Notes: generated by a model from the sequence alone, not told the origin. A stretch of DNA of 16,097 nt from Donghicola sp036139795 (GCA_036139795.1 JAYZYX010000204.1:1-16097); one strand, 5' to 3'; counted from the first letter of the stretch, positions 1 through 7,621 are shown. A program made the numbers and translations.

Positions 1-103
1 TCCTGCGCGCTTTTTTATGAAACACCCGTGCCCGTTTGGGATCTTGCTGAACCAATGCGGCCAGCGCACCAATCGACGTCACAGTTGCAATCAAGGCCAG
101 CAA
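1..103 (-). CDS. Small membrane protein, C-terminus off window (DUF3325-like?)
   Basis: A reading frame is open from a TTG at 101-103 to the left edge (about 34 residues). It begins just after the stop of the PepSY gene, and a GGAG seven bases upstream of the TTG could serve as ribosome binding site. The visible protein has one hydrophobic segment (LALIATVTSIGALAAL) followed by a basic, polar stretch (QQDPKRARVFHKKARR). Small membrane proteins of this shape (for example DUF3325) commonly follow PepSY_TM genes in siderophore-uptake operons of other proteobacteria. The match is by topology and position only. The unusual TTG start and the missing 3' part make the exact limits uncertain. Confidence 0.45.
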   Translation of the reverse strand, partial: MLALIATVTSIGALAALVQQDPKRARVFHKKARR

Positions 104-107
104 AACT

Positions 108-1685
108 TCACTCCGTCGGTTTCAGGACAGTTTGCGCCGCGCGGTCCTGTGCCCGTTGACGTATCAGTAACGTAGCCGCCATCATCAGGCACAGCGCGTC
201 AATCAGCAAAACCTGCCAGATATTTTGCACGATCGCCTCTCCCCATGACACGCCGCCGGTCTGCAAGCGCAACAAAGGCAGCATAAGAACGGACCATGCA
301 AACACGCGGCACAAAAGGTGGGACAGGTCCGGCGCGCTTGCCCGACGCAGGTAGAGAACCAGCACCACAAATCCGGAGACCAGAAATCCCGCCACTGTGC
401 CGCGATGTACATCATTGCCCAATATCGACAAAAAGAACCCGTAGGCCGCGCCGGACAGCATCAAGGGCAAACCCCAGACAACCGCGGCAAACAGCTTTTG
501 GCAGTTGTGCCAGACCGGATCGTCTTGGCGCCGTTTCAGCCACAGTTGCATGCCGCTGACAACGGAAAGGGTCATTACAGTCCCCAATGCCAGCCAGACA
601 GCGCGCGACATCAGCCCCGAGAAATCACCGTAATGCAACGGGGCCATCAGGGCGACCGTTGCCGATCCGACCGAGGGTTCTCGCCCTACCAGAGGGCGAT
701 CGCGCAGAAACGCACCGGTGGTGCCGTCAAATTCCAGAACATGCGGTCCCACCGCCCCATTTCCGCCATTGGGGTGCGATGTGACGATCCGTGCGTCCTT
801 GCGACCAGCGTCCTCAATCGACAAAAGACGCGGATATGTGCCCGCGATCCGCACCGCATCGGCCAAAATGTCATCCAAGTTCGCCAGATCGGCGGGTGTG
901 GCGTTTTCGATCTTGGTCGCAGTGGTGACCGCTGCAAAGGCCTGTTCAACGTTCCCGCCAAAGGCAGACATCGCGACAATCGGTAAACCGAGACTGGTTG
1001 AAAAACTGAGGAAAGTGCCGGAAAAGGCCAGAACAATCGAAAACGGCAGGCTCCAAACAGAGGCCAGACTGTGGCGGTCGCGCAAAGACACCACTCTTCC
1101 GCCGGGGCGTTCGGTCACAAAAAGATCACGCAGGATATGGCGGTGGATCAGGATCCCAGTGATCACGGCCACCAGTAAAAACACCCCCAGCAACCCGGTT
1201 GCATATAGGCCCAGACGACCGGGAACCAACAGCCGCGCGTGCAGGTCGACAATAAAGCGCGAAAGCGCATGAGCCCGACTGTCCACCGGCTGAAACGGCG
1301 CAAACCCTTGATCAGCAGCCAGTATGGCATGAGTTTCAGGATCCAGTAGATAATCCCACCCAAAATCGGGCGTGCTGCGTCTTGGGGTATTGCGTTTTTC
1401 GTAGAAGAACACGCGCAGAGAACCGTCCCTTGCATGATCAACACGGACTTGGGCGCGCAACGCCGCAGGGACCTGCGCAGAAAGCTGTTCAACGGTGGCG
1501 TGAATGGGCTGTTCAAACGGGTGTACACTATGGCGCTCCGCATCGGACCAGCGGGCGATCTCATCGCGAAGCACAGAAACCGTGCCCGTCAGCACCACCG
1601 CATAAAGGAAGATCGACAAGACCGTACCGCTCCAGCCATGCAGGGAAATCATGCGTTTGACGGCCTGGTTGGATGGACCCCTCAT
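108..1685 (-). CDS. PepSY-type multi-pass inner-membrane protein
   Basis: 525 residues. The N-terminus (MISLHGWSGTVLSIFLYAVV) with its LHGW motif and first membrane helix is typical of PepSY_TM proteins. A periplasmic domain of about 110 residues follows, then LHARLLVPGRLGLYATGLLG and further helices near residues 160-180, 210-235, 360-380 and 395-420, with three more towards the C-terminus. Conserved-looking His residues lie near the helices (LHGW, LHARL, HRHIL, DRHSL, LHYGD). Members of this family, such as FoxB-like and FpvG-like proteins, are implicated in reducing or releasing iron from siderophores at the inner membrane. The ATG at 1685 has GGGG seven bases upstream, and the previous gene stops three bases earlier, so the two are probably translated together. 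The role in iron release is inferred from family and from the tonB/exbBD neighbours. Confidence 0.85.
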   Translation of the reverse strand: MRGPSNQAVKRMISLHGWSGTVLSIFLYAVVLTGTVSVLRDEIARWSDAERHSVHPFEQPIHATVEQLSAQVPAALRAQVRVDHARDGSLRVFFYEKRNTPRRSTPDFGWDYLLDPETHAILAADQGFAPFQPVDSRAHALSRFIVDLHARLLVPGRLGLYATGLLGVFLLVAVITGILIHRHILRDLFVTERPGGRVVSLRDRHSLASVWSLPFSIVLAFSGTFLSFSTSLGLPIVAMSAFGGNVEQAFAAVTTATKIENATPADLANLDDILADAVRIAGTYPRLLSIEDAGRKDARIVTSHPNGGNGAVGPHVLEFDGTTGAFLRDRPLVGREPSVGSATVALMAPLHYGDFSGLMSRAVWLALGTVMTLSVVSGMQLWLKRRQDDPVWHNCQKLFAAVVWGLPLMLSGAAYGFFLSILGNDVHRGTVAGFLVSGFVVLVLYLRRASAPDLSHLLCRVFAWSVLMLPLLRLQTGGVSWGEAIVQNIWQVLLIDALCLMMAATLLIRQRAQDRAAQTVLKPTE

Positions 1686-1688
1686 TCG

Positions 1689-2021
1689 CTAACCCCACAT
1701 TCCGGCGAGGATCAGCGCACATTCCACAAAGATCGTCGCGGCATAGGCCGCCTGCACTCCACCGGGATGTTCCGGTAGCACAGGCAGCACAATCAAAACG
1801 GCCCACAATAAAGGGAACAGAACCACCGGCATCACCAGATGATCAACCCCGCCTGCTCCGGCAGGCAAACCATGTGGCAGGCTTGCCATTGACAAAATGG
1901 CCATCGCAAAGGCCAAAGGCCCTGCTGAAATCCAACGCGTGCGCCGCGGGCGCATGTTCCATTTCGCGATCAGGCGAAGGCGCGGCGGGATGGCACCCTT
2001 GCTGGTAACCTGTTCTGTCAT
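1689..2021 (-). CDS. Small three-helix membrane protein of the iron-uptake operon
   Basis: 110 residues from the ATG at 2021. The N-terminus is basic (RLRLIAKWNMRPRRTRW), followed by three hydrophobic stretches (about 32-50, 57-77 and 86-108). A longer version from an in-frame ATG at 2057 is possible but has no ribosome binding site; neither start has a strong one. It sits between tonB and the PepSY gene on the same strand, with 57 bases to tonB and 3 to the next gene. Small membrane proteins such as DUF3649 occupy this position in siderophore operons elsewhere, and this could be a relative. I do not recognise a specific family and propose no biochemical function. Confidence 0.65.
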   Translation of the reverse strand: MTEQVTSKGAIPPRLRLIAKWNMRPRRTRWISAGPLAFAMAILSMASLPHGLPAGAGGVDHLVMPVVLFPLLWAVLIVLPVLPEHPGGVQAAYAATIFVECALILAGMWG

Positions 2022-2078
2022 CGGGGAAAATGCCTCTCTGTGCGGCGGTTCGCGCATGGGTTCGGACGAAACATCCCG

Positions 2079-3089
2079 TCACTCGAACAGCAACGGAAGG
2101 GTGAACGTATAGCTGTCCAACTGCAGATCTTTCGGAGCTTTTGGAAAGCGGCGCACATCCGTCACCGCCTTCAAAGCCGCTTGATCGAAAACTGCATTGC
2201 CCGAAGACTGTACAATTTTATGGGACAACAGCTGTCCTTCACGTGAAATCTGAAACCGGAGGGTGACGGTTGCGGGGCCTTCTTGACCGCGTGGGCTGCG
2301 CTTGCGGCGTGCAACGCTGTCGCGCACTTTTGCGCCCCATACGGTCAATAAATTCTGTTGCTGCCCATTCGCGCTGGCGGCCGCTTGTGCAGACCCGTCG
2401 CGACCCGCCTCCGGCCGCCCGCCGCTGTTTGCGGCCCGTTCTTCGGCCCGAGCTGCCGAATTTTCCTGCGCGGTCACGACCTGTTTTGGGTCTGGAGCGG
2501 GTTCAGCTTTGGTCACTGGTACGGGTTCGGGCCTTGGCTTTGGTTTGGGCACGGGTGCAGGATCCGCAACCGGTTCCGGCGCGGGGATCGGTTCGACCAC
2601 GGGGTCGGGCTCTGAGGGCGGTTCAGGCTCAGGTTCAGGCACGGGCTCAGGTTCTGGCTCTGGCTCAGGCACGAGCTCAGGTTCTGGCTCAGGCAAGGGC
2701 TCAGGTTCTGGCTCAGGCAAGGGCTCAGGTGGAAGGGGCGGTGCGATTGGATCGACAACACGATCTTCCTGCGCCTTTGGTTGAAACAGGCGCGGCTCTG
2801 AGGACAGGATCGGGGCCAGAGGCAATTCAATTTGCGGCGGCGGCGCAAGGTCCGCTTGGATCTGCTCAATCGGCGCCGGATCGACGACGGGTTGTGGTTC
2901 GGCGGTGATCTGTCGCTCCCAGCTTTTGACCAGTTCCACCACCGCTGGCGAGGCCGCAGCCAAGGAAATCAGACTGTCACCGCCTTCACCGCCAGCCTCA
3001 CCGCCCTCTCTGGGCGTGAGGGCAAAACCACCAACCAACAGCAGGACCGCCAGACCGGAAAACACCGTTGCTTCGATCACCCGTTTCAT
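2079..3089 (-). CDS. tonB: TonB energy-transducing protein
   Basis: 336 residues. TonB spans the periplasm and transmits ExbB/ExbD proton-motive energy to outer-membrane receptors. The layout is classical: a short cytoplasmic start (MKRVIEA), one membrane anchor at about residues 7-27, a long Pro/Glu-rich rigid region (about 60-200) of PEPEP repeats passing into a PKPKPRPEPVP part, and a C-terminal TonB_C domain (about 245-336). That domain carries VTLRFQISREGQLLSHKIV, SSGNAVFDQAALKAV and a terminal TFTLPLLFE strand. At 336 residues it is longer than E. coli TonB (239), mostly because of the Pro/Glu region, which carries DNA-level tandem repeats. Its ATG overlaps the exbD stop (ATGA at 3086-3089), pointing to coupled translation. 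It presumably serves the receptor encoded at 5203-7350. Confidence 0.92.
   Translation of the reverse strand: MKRVIEATVFSGLAVLLLVGGFALTPREGGEAGGEGGDSLISLAAASPAVVELVKSWERQITAEPQPVVDPAPIEQIQADLAPPPQIELPLAPILSSEPRLFQPKAQEDRVVDPIAPPLPPEPLPEPEPEPLPEPEPELVPEPEPEPEPVPEPEPEPPSEPDPVVEPIPAPEPVADPAPVPKPKPRPEPVPVTKAEPAPDPKQVVTAQENSAARAEERAANSGGRPEAGRDGSAQAAASANGQQQNLLTVWGAKVRDSVARRKRSPRGQEGPATVTLRFQISREGQLLSHKIVQSSGNAVFDQAALKAVTDVRRFPKAPKDLQLDSYTFTLPLLFE
2645..2730. repeat. 24-bp tandem repeats in the tonB Pro/Glu region
   Basis: Two identical adjacent 24-base units occupy 2675-2698 and 2699-2722. A shortened copy follows at 2723-2730, and an imperfect 30-base version with one extra hexamer precedes them at 2645-2674. 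Each unit encodes eight residues of the LPEPEPEP type in TonB. Being multiples of three, unit gains or losses would keep the frame and change only the length of the periplasmic spacer. Confidence 0.8.
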
Positions 3090-3469
3090 TTCGGCGCGAC
3101 CACCAGCTCTACTCGGGTCAATCCGGCCTCGGCCAAACGGCGCAACAGGTTGGCAACGGCAACCGCCTCCATCGCGCCGTCCGCGCGCAGCTGTATCGGG
3201 GTGTCTGGGCTTGCTGCCGCTGCCACCCCCGCAATAGCCGCCTCCGCGCGCAGCGCGCCAAAGGCCAGTTGCCCGTCCCTGTCCGCATAAAGCACCCGAT
3301 CCGCCTTGGGCTCCCTCTGTGAGGACGTGGTTGGCAGAGCAACATCAAACGGTTCCGGTTTGGCCAGATGCGATGTCATCAAAAAGAAAATCAACAGCAG
3401 AAAAACCACGTTGATCATCGGCACAATGCTTTCACCGTGCGGTCGTTTTGGCGGAGGGGAGAAATCCAT
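3086..3469 (-). CDS. exbD: ExbD-family protein, Asn at the key Asp position
   Basis: 127 residues. ExbD works with ExbB as a proton-driven motor for TonB in the inner membrane. The N-terminal signature ESIVPMINVVFLLLIFFLMT holds the single membrane helix (about 17-37), and the rest is a small periplasmic domain ending in the VELVV strand. The residue matching the essential helix Asp of ExbD/TolR (Asp25 in E. coli) is Asn20 here (codon AAC, plus-strand 3410-3412). The sister protein encoded at 3474-3845 keeps Asp at the same position. The two may form a mixed dimer with only one protonatable Asp. The gene starts 4 bases after the sister gene and overlaps tonB by 4 bases. An Asn here may be normal for this clade, which a search would settle. 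Confidence 0.85.
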   Translation of the reverse strand: MDFSPPPKRPHGESIVPMINVVFLLLIFFLMTSHLAKPEPFDVALPTTSSQREPKADRVLYADRDGQLAFGALRAEAAIAGVAAAASPDTPIQLRADGAMEAVAVANLLRRLAEAGLTRVELVVAPK

Positions 3470-3473
3470 GGCC

Positions 3474-3845
3474 CTATTCCACCAACACGATGGAGGTAAA
3501 GCCTGCTTTGTCCAAAACTTCGGTCACCTCGACAATCCGCTGCAGGCTGGCCCCGTCACGTCCGCGTAAAATCAACATATCCTTTGGTTGTGACATCAGC
3601 GGCGCAACGGCGGCAATCAAATCGCCGGTCGGGCGACCATTGAGCGCCAAGGACGCAGGAGACACATCGATCAATCGCGGCGGTCCTTCATACGTGCCGC
3701 CCTGGACGGCCAAGGGCAGAGGCACGACCGCCTCCATGCCAAAGCGCGACGCCAGCATAAAAAACACCAACAGCAGGAATACGACGTCGATCATCGGTGT
3801 CAAACTGGGTTTGCGACGTCTGCGGACAGGGGCGGCGAATTCCAT
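3474..3845 (-). CDS. exbD: ExbD biopolymer transport protein (Asp intact)
   Basis: 123 residues. A basic N-terminus (RRRRK) is followed by SLTPMIDVVFLLLVFFML, the classical ExbD/TolR helix with the proton-carrying Asp at residue 20. A periplasmic domain of about 80 residues ends in FTSIVLVE, with the pattern LRGRDGASLQRIVEV typical of ExbD. Its ATG lies 5 bases after the exbB stop and the next exbD follows after 4 bases, so this is the second gene of a compact exbB-exbD-exbD-tonB operon. It is expected to be the proton-translocating ExbD partner. Confidence 0.9.
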   Translation of the reverse strand: MEFAAPVRRRRKPSLTPMIDVVFLLLVFFMLASRFGMEAVVPLPLAVQGGTYEGPPRLIDVSPASLALNGRPTGDLIAAVAPLMSQPKDMLILRGRDGASLQRIVEVTEVLDKAGFTSIVLVE

Positions 3846-3850
3846 TCCGG

Positions 3851-4801
3851 CTACTCGGCGGCCATACGCAGTCTGGGTTCGGGCGCAGGGGCCACAAACA
3901 GGCGCACCGCCGCGTCTTCGACATCGCCACGGATGCGATCGATCACCGCTTCAAACCATGTCAACGCAGCTGAGGCAGGGATCGCCACTGCCATTCCCGC
4001 AGCCGTGGTCAACAGCGCTTCCCAGATGCCGCCCGCAAGCAAGGCCGGGTCTGCCTTGGAGCCTGCGGCCTGTAAGGCCTGAAATGCCGTAATCATGCCA
4101 AGAACCGTCCCCAGCAAACCCAAAAGCGGCGCGATGGTTGAGATCAGTTCAAGCGCACCAAGACCGACGCGGGCTTGGGCCAGCTCATTTTTGGCCACGC
4201 GTGCGACTTCTTCGCGGGCTTTGGCGTCGGGCAGTTGCGATCGCGCCGCGACGGCGGCGGCCACCACCTTAGATCGCACGCCCCGACGCCGGTCGACGAT
4301 TTTAGCGGCCACATCCTGCGCCCCAGCCTCAAAGGCCGCAACAGCCCGCCAAGCTTTGCCCTTGGACCAGGCACCCATCAGGGCCAGACGCCAAATCTTC
4401 CACAGGATCAAAGCCAACGTGACCACGGCAAGGGCGGCAATGGCCCAAATCGACGACCCGCCCTCTTGCAAAAAGTCGTATACGGTCTGAAACGCCGCGC
4501 TGGTCCGGTCGGCCAAATCCACAGGGACGGCTTGGGCGGGTGTCGCAGTCGCCACCGGTGCTGCCGTTACCGGCTCGGCACGCGGCGTTAGATCAGAGGT
4601 CGGTGTCAGCGTCGGCTCGGAAAGAGAGGGCGTGCCGAGCGACGGGGCTGTCACGTCTGGCTGTTTCGTGCCGGGCGCAGTCAGGTCCGGTGCTGCGCTA
4701 TCCACTGTTGAGGCAAAGGGCGTCACATCCTGTGCTTGGGCATAAACGGCAGCCCCCTGCCACAATACAAAAACCGCGCTCACTGCCAATCGCCAAGCCA
4801 T
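3851..4801 (-). CDS. exbB: ExbB, MotA/TolQ/ExbB proton channel protein
   Basis: 316 residues from the ATG at 4801, chosen because GGAG lies five bases upstream; an in-frame upstream start at 4828 lacks this. The N-terminus looks like a signal peptide (AVSAVFVLWQGAAVYAQA). It is followed by a Pro/Thr/Ala-rich stretch of about 80 residues, probably periplasmic, a first helix (SIWAIAALAVVTLALILWKI), a cytoplasmic domain, and the ExbB core with STIAPLLGLLGTVLGMITAF and the last helix around GGIWEALLTTAAGMAVAIPA. This is the long ExbB form with an N-terminal extension, as opposed to the shorter E. coli type (244 residues). It is the first gene of the exbB-exbD-exbD-tonB operon and forms the ring around the ExbD dimer. 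Confidence 0.92.
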   Translation of the reverse strand: MAWRLAVSAVFVLWQGAAVYAQAQDVTPFASTVDSAAPDLTAPGTKQPDVTAPSLGTPSLSEPTLTPTSDLTPRAEPVTAAPVATATPAQAVPVDLADRTSAAFQTVYDFLQEGGSSIWAIAALAVVTLALILWKIWRLALMGAWSKGKAWRAVAAFEAGAQDVAAKIVDRRRGVRSKVVAAAVAARSQLPDAKAREEVARVAKNELAQARVGLGALELISTIAPLLGLLGTVLGMITAFQALQAAGSKADPALLAGGIWEALLTTAAGMAVAIPASAALTWFEAVIDRIRGDVEDAAVRLFVAPAPEPRLRMAAE

Positions 4802-4943
4802 AGGATCTCCACGTCGCCGCACCAACAACCATGTGTTGGGGGCTGGTTTGAAAAAGGGAAATGGCTGGATCGAATTTCGACGCAGTCGTCGCGATCTGGC
4901 TCGTGCGGGTAAACGGAATAAACAAAACGCTTACTTGAGCAGT

Positions 4944-4972
4944 ACTCTTTTATTCCCTACTGTATTTGTCAA
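4944..4972 (-). promoter_or_regulatory. Possible promoter of the exbB operon
   Basis: On the minus strand a perfect -35 hexamer TTGACA (4967-4972) lies about 165 bases before the exbB start. The hexamer 17 bases further on is AAGAGT, only 3 of 6 matches to TATAAT, and a TAAAAG occurs too close (14 bases). The -35 is good and the -10 is weak, as is common for activated or alphaproteobacterial promoters. The assignment is tentative. Confidence 0.3.
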
Positions 4973-5044
4973 CGACTTCACTGTGTAATCGTGGCAAATG
5001 CGAGATCAAATCCGATTGATTGATCCGTTTACTCTGTGAACACC

Positions 5045-5068
5045 CAGAATGTTAGGTTAATGATTCTG
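5045..5068. promoter_or_regulatory. Inverted repeat CAGAAT-N12-ATTCTG
   Basis: A perfect 6-base inverted repeat with a 12-base spacer lies in the intergenic region between receptor and exbB, about 75 bases upstream of the TTGACA. AGAAT/ATTCT half-sites loosely resemble Irr-type (ICE) sites, but the spacing is wrong for the usual compact palindrome. It may be an operator for iron control or chance. Confidence 0.25.
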
Positions 5069-5202
5069 ACCTGCCCCGCCGCGATCTCTTGCGCCGCATC
5101 CAATCAGATGCAATTGGCCTATGAGGGGATGTTAACGCCCTATGGCCTTTTGATCTGAACCAGACGGATTTCCACAGTGGGGCAGATGGTTTGGCGATTC
5201 CG

Positions 5203-7350
5203 TTAGAACGTTTTGGTCAAGAAAATACCAAGCGTACGCGGCTCCCCCGCTCGTAGAAAGTTCCGTTGTTCAGCGGCAGTTCCACCACTATTTACAGAGG
5301 TCAACGGCAGGCGAGCCGTGGCATAATCTTCGTCAAGAAGGTTGCGCGCGTAAATCCCTGCGGTCCATCCTCCGGGCGCATCATAGGTCAACTGGGCATT
5401 AATCAGGAACCGACTGTCCGTGGCTTCGTCGGCGGTGTTTTCAACATTCCCAAATGCGCTATCGGTGTAAGATGCATCGACTCCCAAGGTCACGCCATTA
5501 TCCCAGCGATAGCTCCCACCGATGCTGGCCGTCAGCTCTGGTGCGAAAACAAAGCTATTTCCTGAAAAGTCCTGACCATTGCTGACAAAGTCTTTGTATT
5601 CGGTTCTTACATAGGCTGCCGATGCGAACAGGCTGAAGTTGTCGCTGAAATCATTCTCGATCTGAAGCTCTGCACCAAACAACTCGGATTCCCCGACGTT
5701 CTCGATATTTTGGTCAAAGTTCACACCAGAGGCGCCATCAACCAAAACCTGTTGATCCGTCCAATTGGTATAAAAGGCATTTGCGGCAACGCGTAGCGTG
5801 TCTCCCCTAAAACTCCCACGATAAGCAAGTTCAACCGTGTCTGCGAATTCGGGGTCATATTCGTTGATCTCACCGGTCACAAAATTGACTTGCGACCCGC
5901 CCGCTCGGTAACCACGTTGCAGAGTAAGGCCAATCGTTTGACCTTCGGCGAAATCATAAGCCGCGCCGAACTTGGGTAGAAACGCTTCGAAACTGGTGCT
6001 GGAACTGGTATCAAAATCCGGCAACTGCGGTGTCGAGGGATCGGTCACGCGGCTGGACCTGAAGTCGACAGTTTCATAGTCATAGCGTGCACCAACGGTA
6101 AAGCTGAGGCCAGACAGCCAGCGGTCGGCCGGGAACTCTGCCTCGCCGTAGAAAGCGATGTTTTGCTCGTCGTAGACCTCACGCGTTACACTATTGAACG
6201 ACACCGCGCCCGGAGGCACGGGCGCGCCGCCACTAACCGCGGCGTCGAGCCTGCGAAAGTCATTCACCGTGTCATCCACGCTTGTATAGAACAAACCCAC
6301 TGCGCCGGTTATGCCGCTCCCCGTTTCAAAACGCAGTCTCAGGTCCTGGGAAAAGGTCCGCGCGTCATTCGTTCTGTCAAACAGCTCTGCATCGGTGGCA
6401 GAGAAATCGCGATCTTCGATGCGGCGATAGTCCAGATCATAAAGGCTGGTGGTCGATTCCAGGGTCAGGTTTGAGTCAAACTCATAGGTGCTCTTGAGGC
6501 TTGCGATATTGTGGCGCGCTGCCTCAAGCGCGTCCGCGTTGGACAGAGTGACGCGTCGATCCGGGAACAGACTCTCTTCGATAAAATCTTCTCCTGCCGA
6601 ACTATCGGAATGGCTTAGGGAGAAAACAAAGTTTAAACGATCCGTTGCATCCCACCGCAGTTTCGCACGATAGGTGTTCGATGTGTGGCCATCGTAATCC
6701 GTGGACCCTGTTGTATCGTTTGTAATGTCACCGTCGTTTTCGAAACTCTCGGCGGAAAACCGAAAGGCGAGGCGATCCTCAATGATCGGCTGATTTAACG
6801 TGAACGCATAACGTCTGGTATTGCGCGATCCATACTCAAGATGGGCTTTGGTTAATTGTTCATAGGTCGGGTCATTGGATCGGACGATGACAGCTCCGGC
6901 CAGAGAATTACGTCCCTGTTGCGTAGACTGCGGTCCTCGCAGGAGTTCTACCTGTTCCAGATCCCAAGCCGAATAAGGTCCAAAAATTGTTGCCTGCTGG
7001 TTGGGCAAGGCGACACCATCCACCTGCGTGCTAATCAACAGCCCACGTCCGATAATCCCACCGCGATCAATTCCACGGATTGCAAAGCCCCGATCCCCAG
7101 CCGTGGATGAAACCCCCGGTGTCCGCTCAATCACGTCGTACACATCAGTATCGCCGCGTCGCTCCAGATCCTCTCCCCGCTCTACCGCCACTGATGTCAG
7201 CGTTCCAAGCAGTTCGTGATCCTGTAATTCCCCTTTTATTACAATCGGTTCCAAGAGAAGAGCGCCCGATTCCTCCTGCGACAGCGCAGTCGTTGCATAA
7301 AGCGCAACCAATGGAACGAGACAAAAATGTCTATGATGATGAGCGAGCAT
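5203..7350 (-). CDS. TonB-dependent outer-membrane receptor, siderophore type
   Basis: 715 residues from the ATG at 7350, chosen for the GGGG six bases upstream; a TTG at 7371 lacks a binding site. A signal peptide (about 1-24, ending ALS) is followed by a TonB box EPIVIKG (34-40). The plug domain contains DVIERTPGV, GFAIRGI, QVDGV, VELLRGPQSTQQGRNSLAGA and VRSNDP. The beta-barrel extends to a C-terminal region with ARNLLDEDYATARLPL and ends in Phe (LTKTF), the usual barrel insertion signal. Length and motifs fit iron-siderophore receptors, but the ligand cannot be read from sequence. The exbBDD-tonB-PepSY operon downstream on the same strand supports an iron role. An IS3 element begins about 150 bases upstream, so promoter and insertion are close. 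Confidence 0.92.
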   Translation of the reverse strand: MLAHHHRHFCLVPLVALYATTALSQEESGALLLEPIVIKGELQDHELLGTLTSVAVERGEDLERRGDTDVYDVIERTPGVSSTAGDRGFAIRGIDRGGIIGRGLLISTQVDGVALPNQQATIFGPYSAWDLEQVELLRGPQSTQQGRNSLAGAVIVRSNDPTYEQLTKAHLEYGSRNTRRYAFTLNQPIIEDRLAFRFSAESFENDGDITNDTTGSTDYDGHTSNTYRAKLRWDATDRLNFVFSLSHSDSSAGEDFIEESLFPDRRVTLSNADALEAARHNIASLKSTYEFDSNLTLESTTSLYDLDYRRIEDRDFSATDAELFDRTNDARTFSQDLRLRFETGSGITGAVGLFYTSVDDTVNDFRRLDAAVSGGAPVPPGAVSFNSVTREVYDEQNIAFYGEAEFPADRWLSGLSFTVGARYDYETVDFRSSRVTDPSTPQLPDFDTSSSTSFEAFLPKFGAAYDFAEGQTIGLTLQRGYRAGGSQVNFVTGEINEYDPEFADTVELAYRGSFRGDTLRVAANAFYTNWTDQQVLVDGASGVNFDQNIENVGESELFGAELQIENDFSDNFSLFASAAYVRTEYKDFVSNGQDFSGNSFVFAPELTASIGGSYRWDNGVTLGVDASYTDSAFGNVENTADEATDSRFLINAQLTYDAPGGWTAGIYARNLLDEDYATARLPLTSVNSGGTAAEQRNFLRAGEPRTLGIFLTKTF

Positions 7351-7621
7351 GTCAAACCCCAGATTCAGCAATTGAAAGATACTGTCTGGCTAAAAGGTCG
7401 CCCCTTGGCTCGTCTCGCGTTCTTATCACAGGTTTAATTTCGGGCAACGGGATCACACGCTATCGTGAATGCATGTGAATTTGGCTGGCGTAGTCGCCGC
7501 TTTTGATCTGACCTGCCTCCAGTGAAATCCCTCACCGCGACGTAGAGCCTACGCACAGCTTGCTATGCCCCGCGGGAAGCGGGATCGTTTGAAGTTGGAG
7601 TTTTCCGCTAGGTTTTCCTGG

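Larger units (their letters stand above)
4802..5202. other. Intergenic region between exbB and receptor gene
   Basis: About 400 bases with no gene I can support. It must carry the control region of the exbB operon. I see a perfect TTGACA on the minus strand (4967-4972), an inverted repeat CAGAAT/ATTCTG (5045-5068), a small hairpin GCATC-N6-GATGC (5096-5111), an imperfect hairpin built on GGCC/GGCC around 5117-5147, and two short matches to the terminus of the IS3 element found at 7504. No convincing Fur box and no T-tract terminator for the receptor gene were found. Confidence 0.6.

Noticed and set aside
318..986. Long plus-strand open frame opposite the PepSY gene
   Set aside because: No recognisable motifs; the minus strand there encodes a convincing membrane protein with PepSY-type motifs.
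2302..2784. Plus-strand Gly/Ser-rich open frame opposite tonB
   Set aside because: It is the antisense of the TonB Pro/Glu repeats; the low-complexity protein is a by-product of repeat composition and has no ribosome binding site or family.
5117..5151. GGCC/GGCC hairpin followed by TTTT after the receptor gene
   Set aside because: The T tract is on the plus strand, opposite to the transcribed strand, and the stem is interrupted, so it is not a receptor-gene terminator.
7453..7478. TCACA-N16-TGTGA inverted repeat upstream of the receptor gene
   Set aside because: The half-sites resemble CRP half-sites in the wrong order and spacing, and five bases are too few to support an operator.
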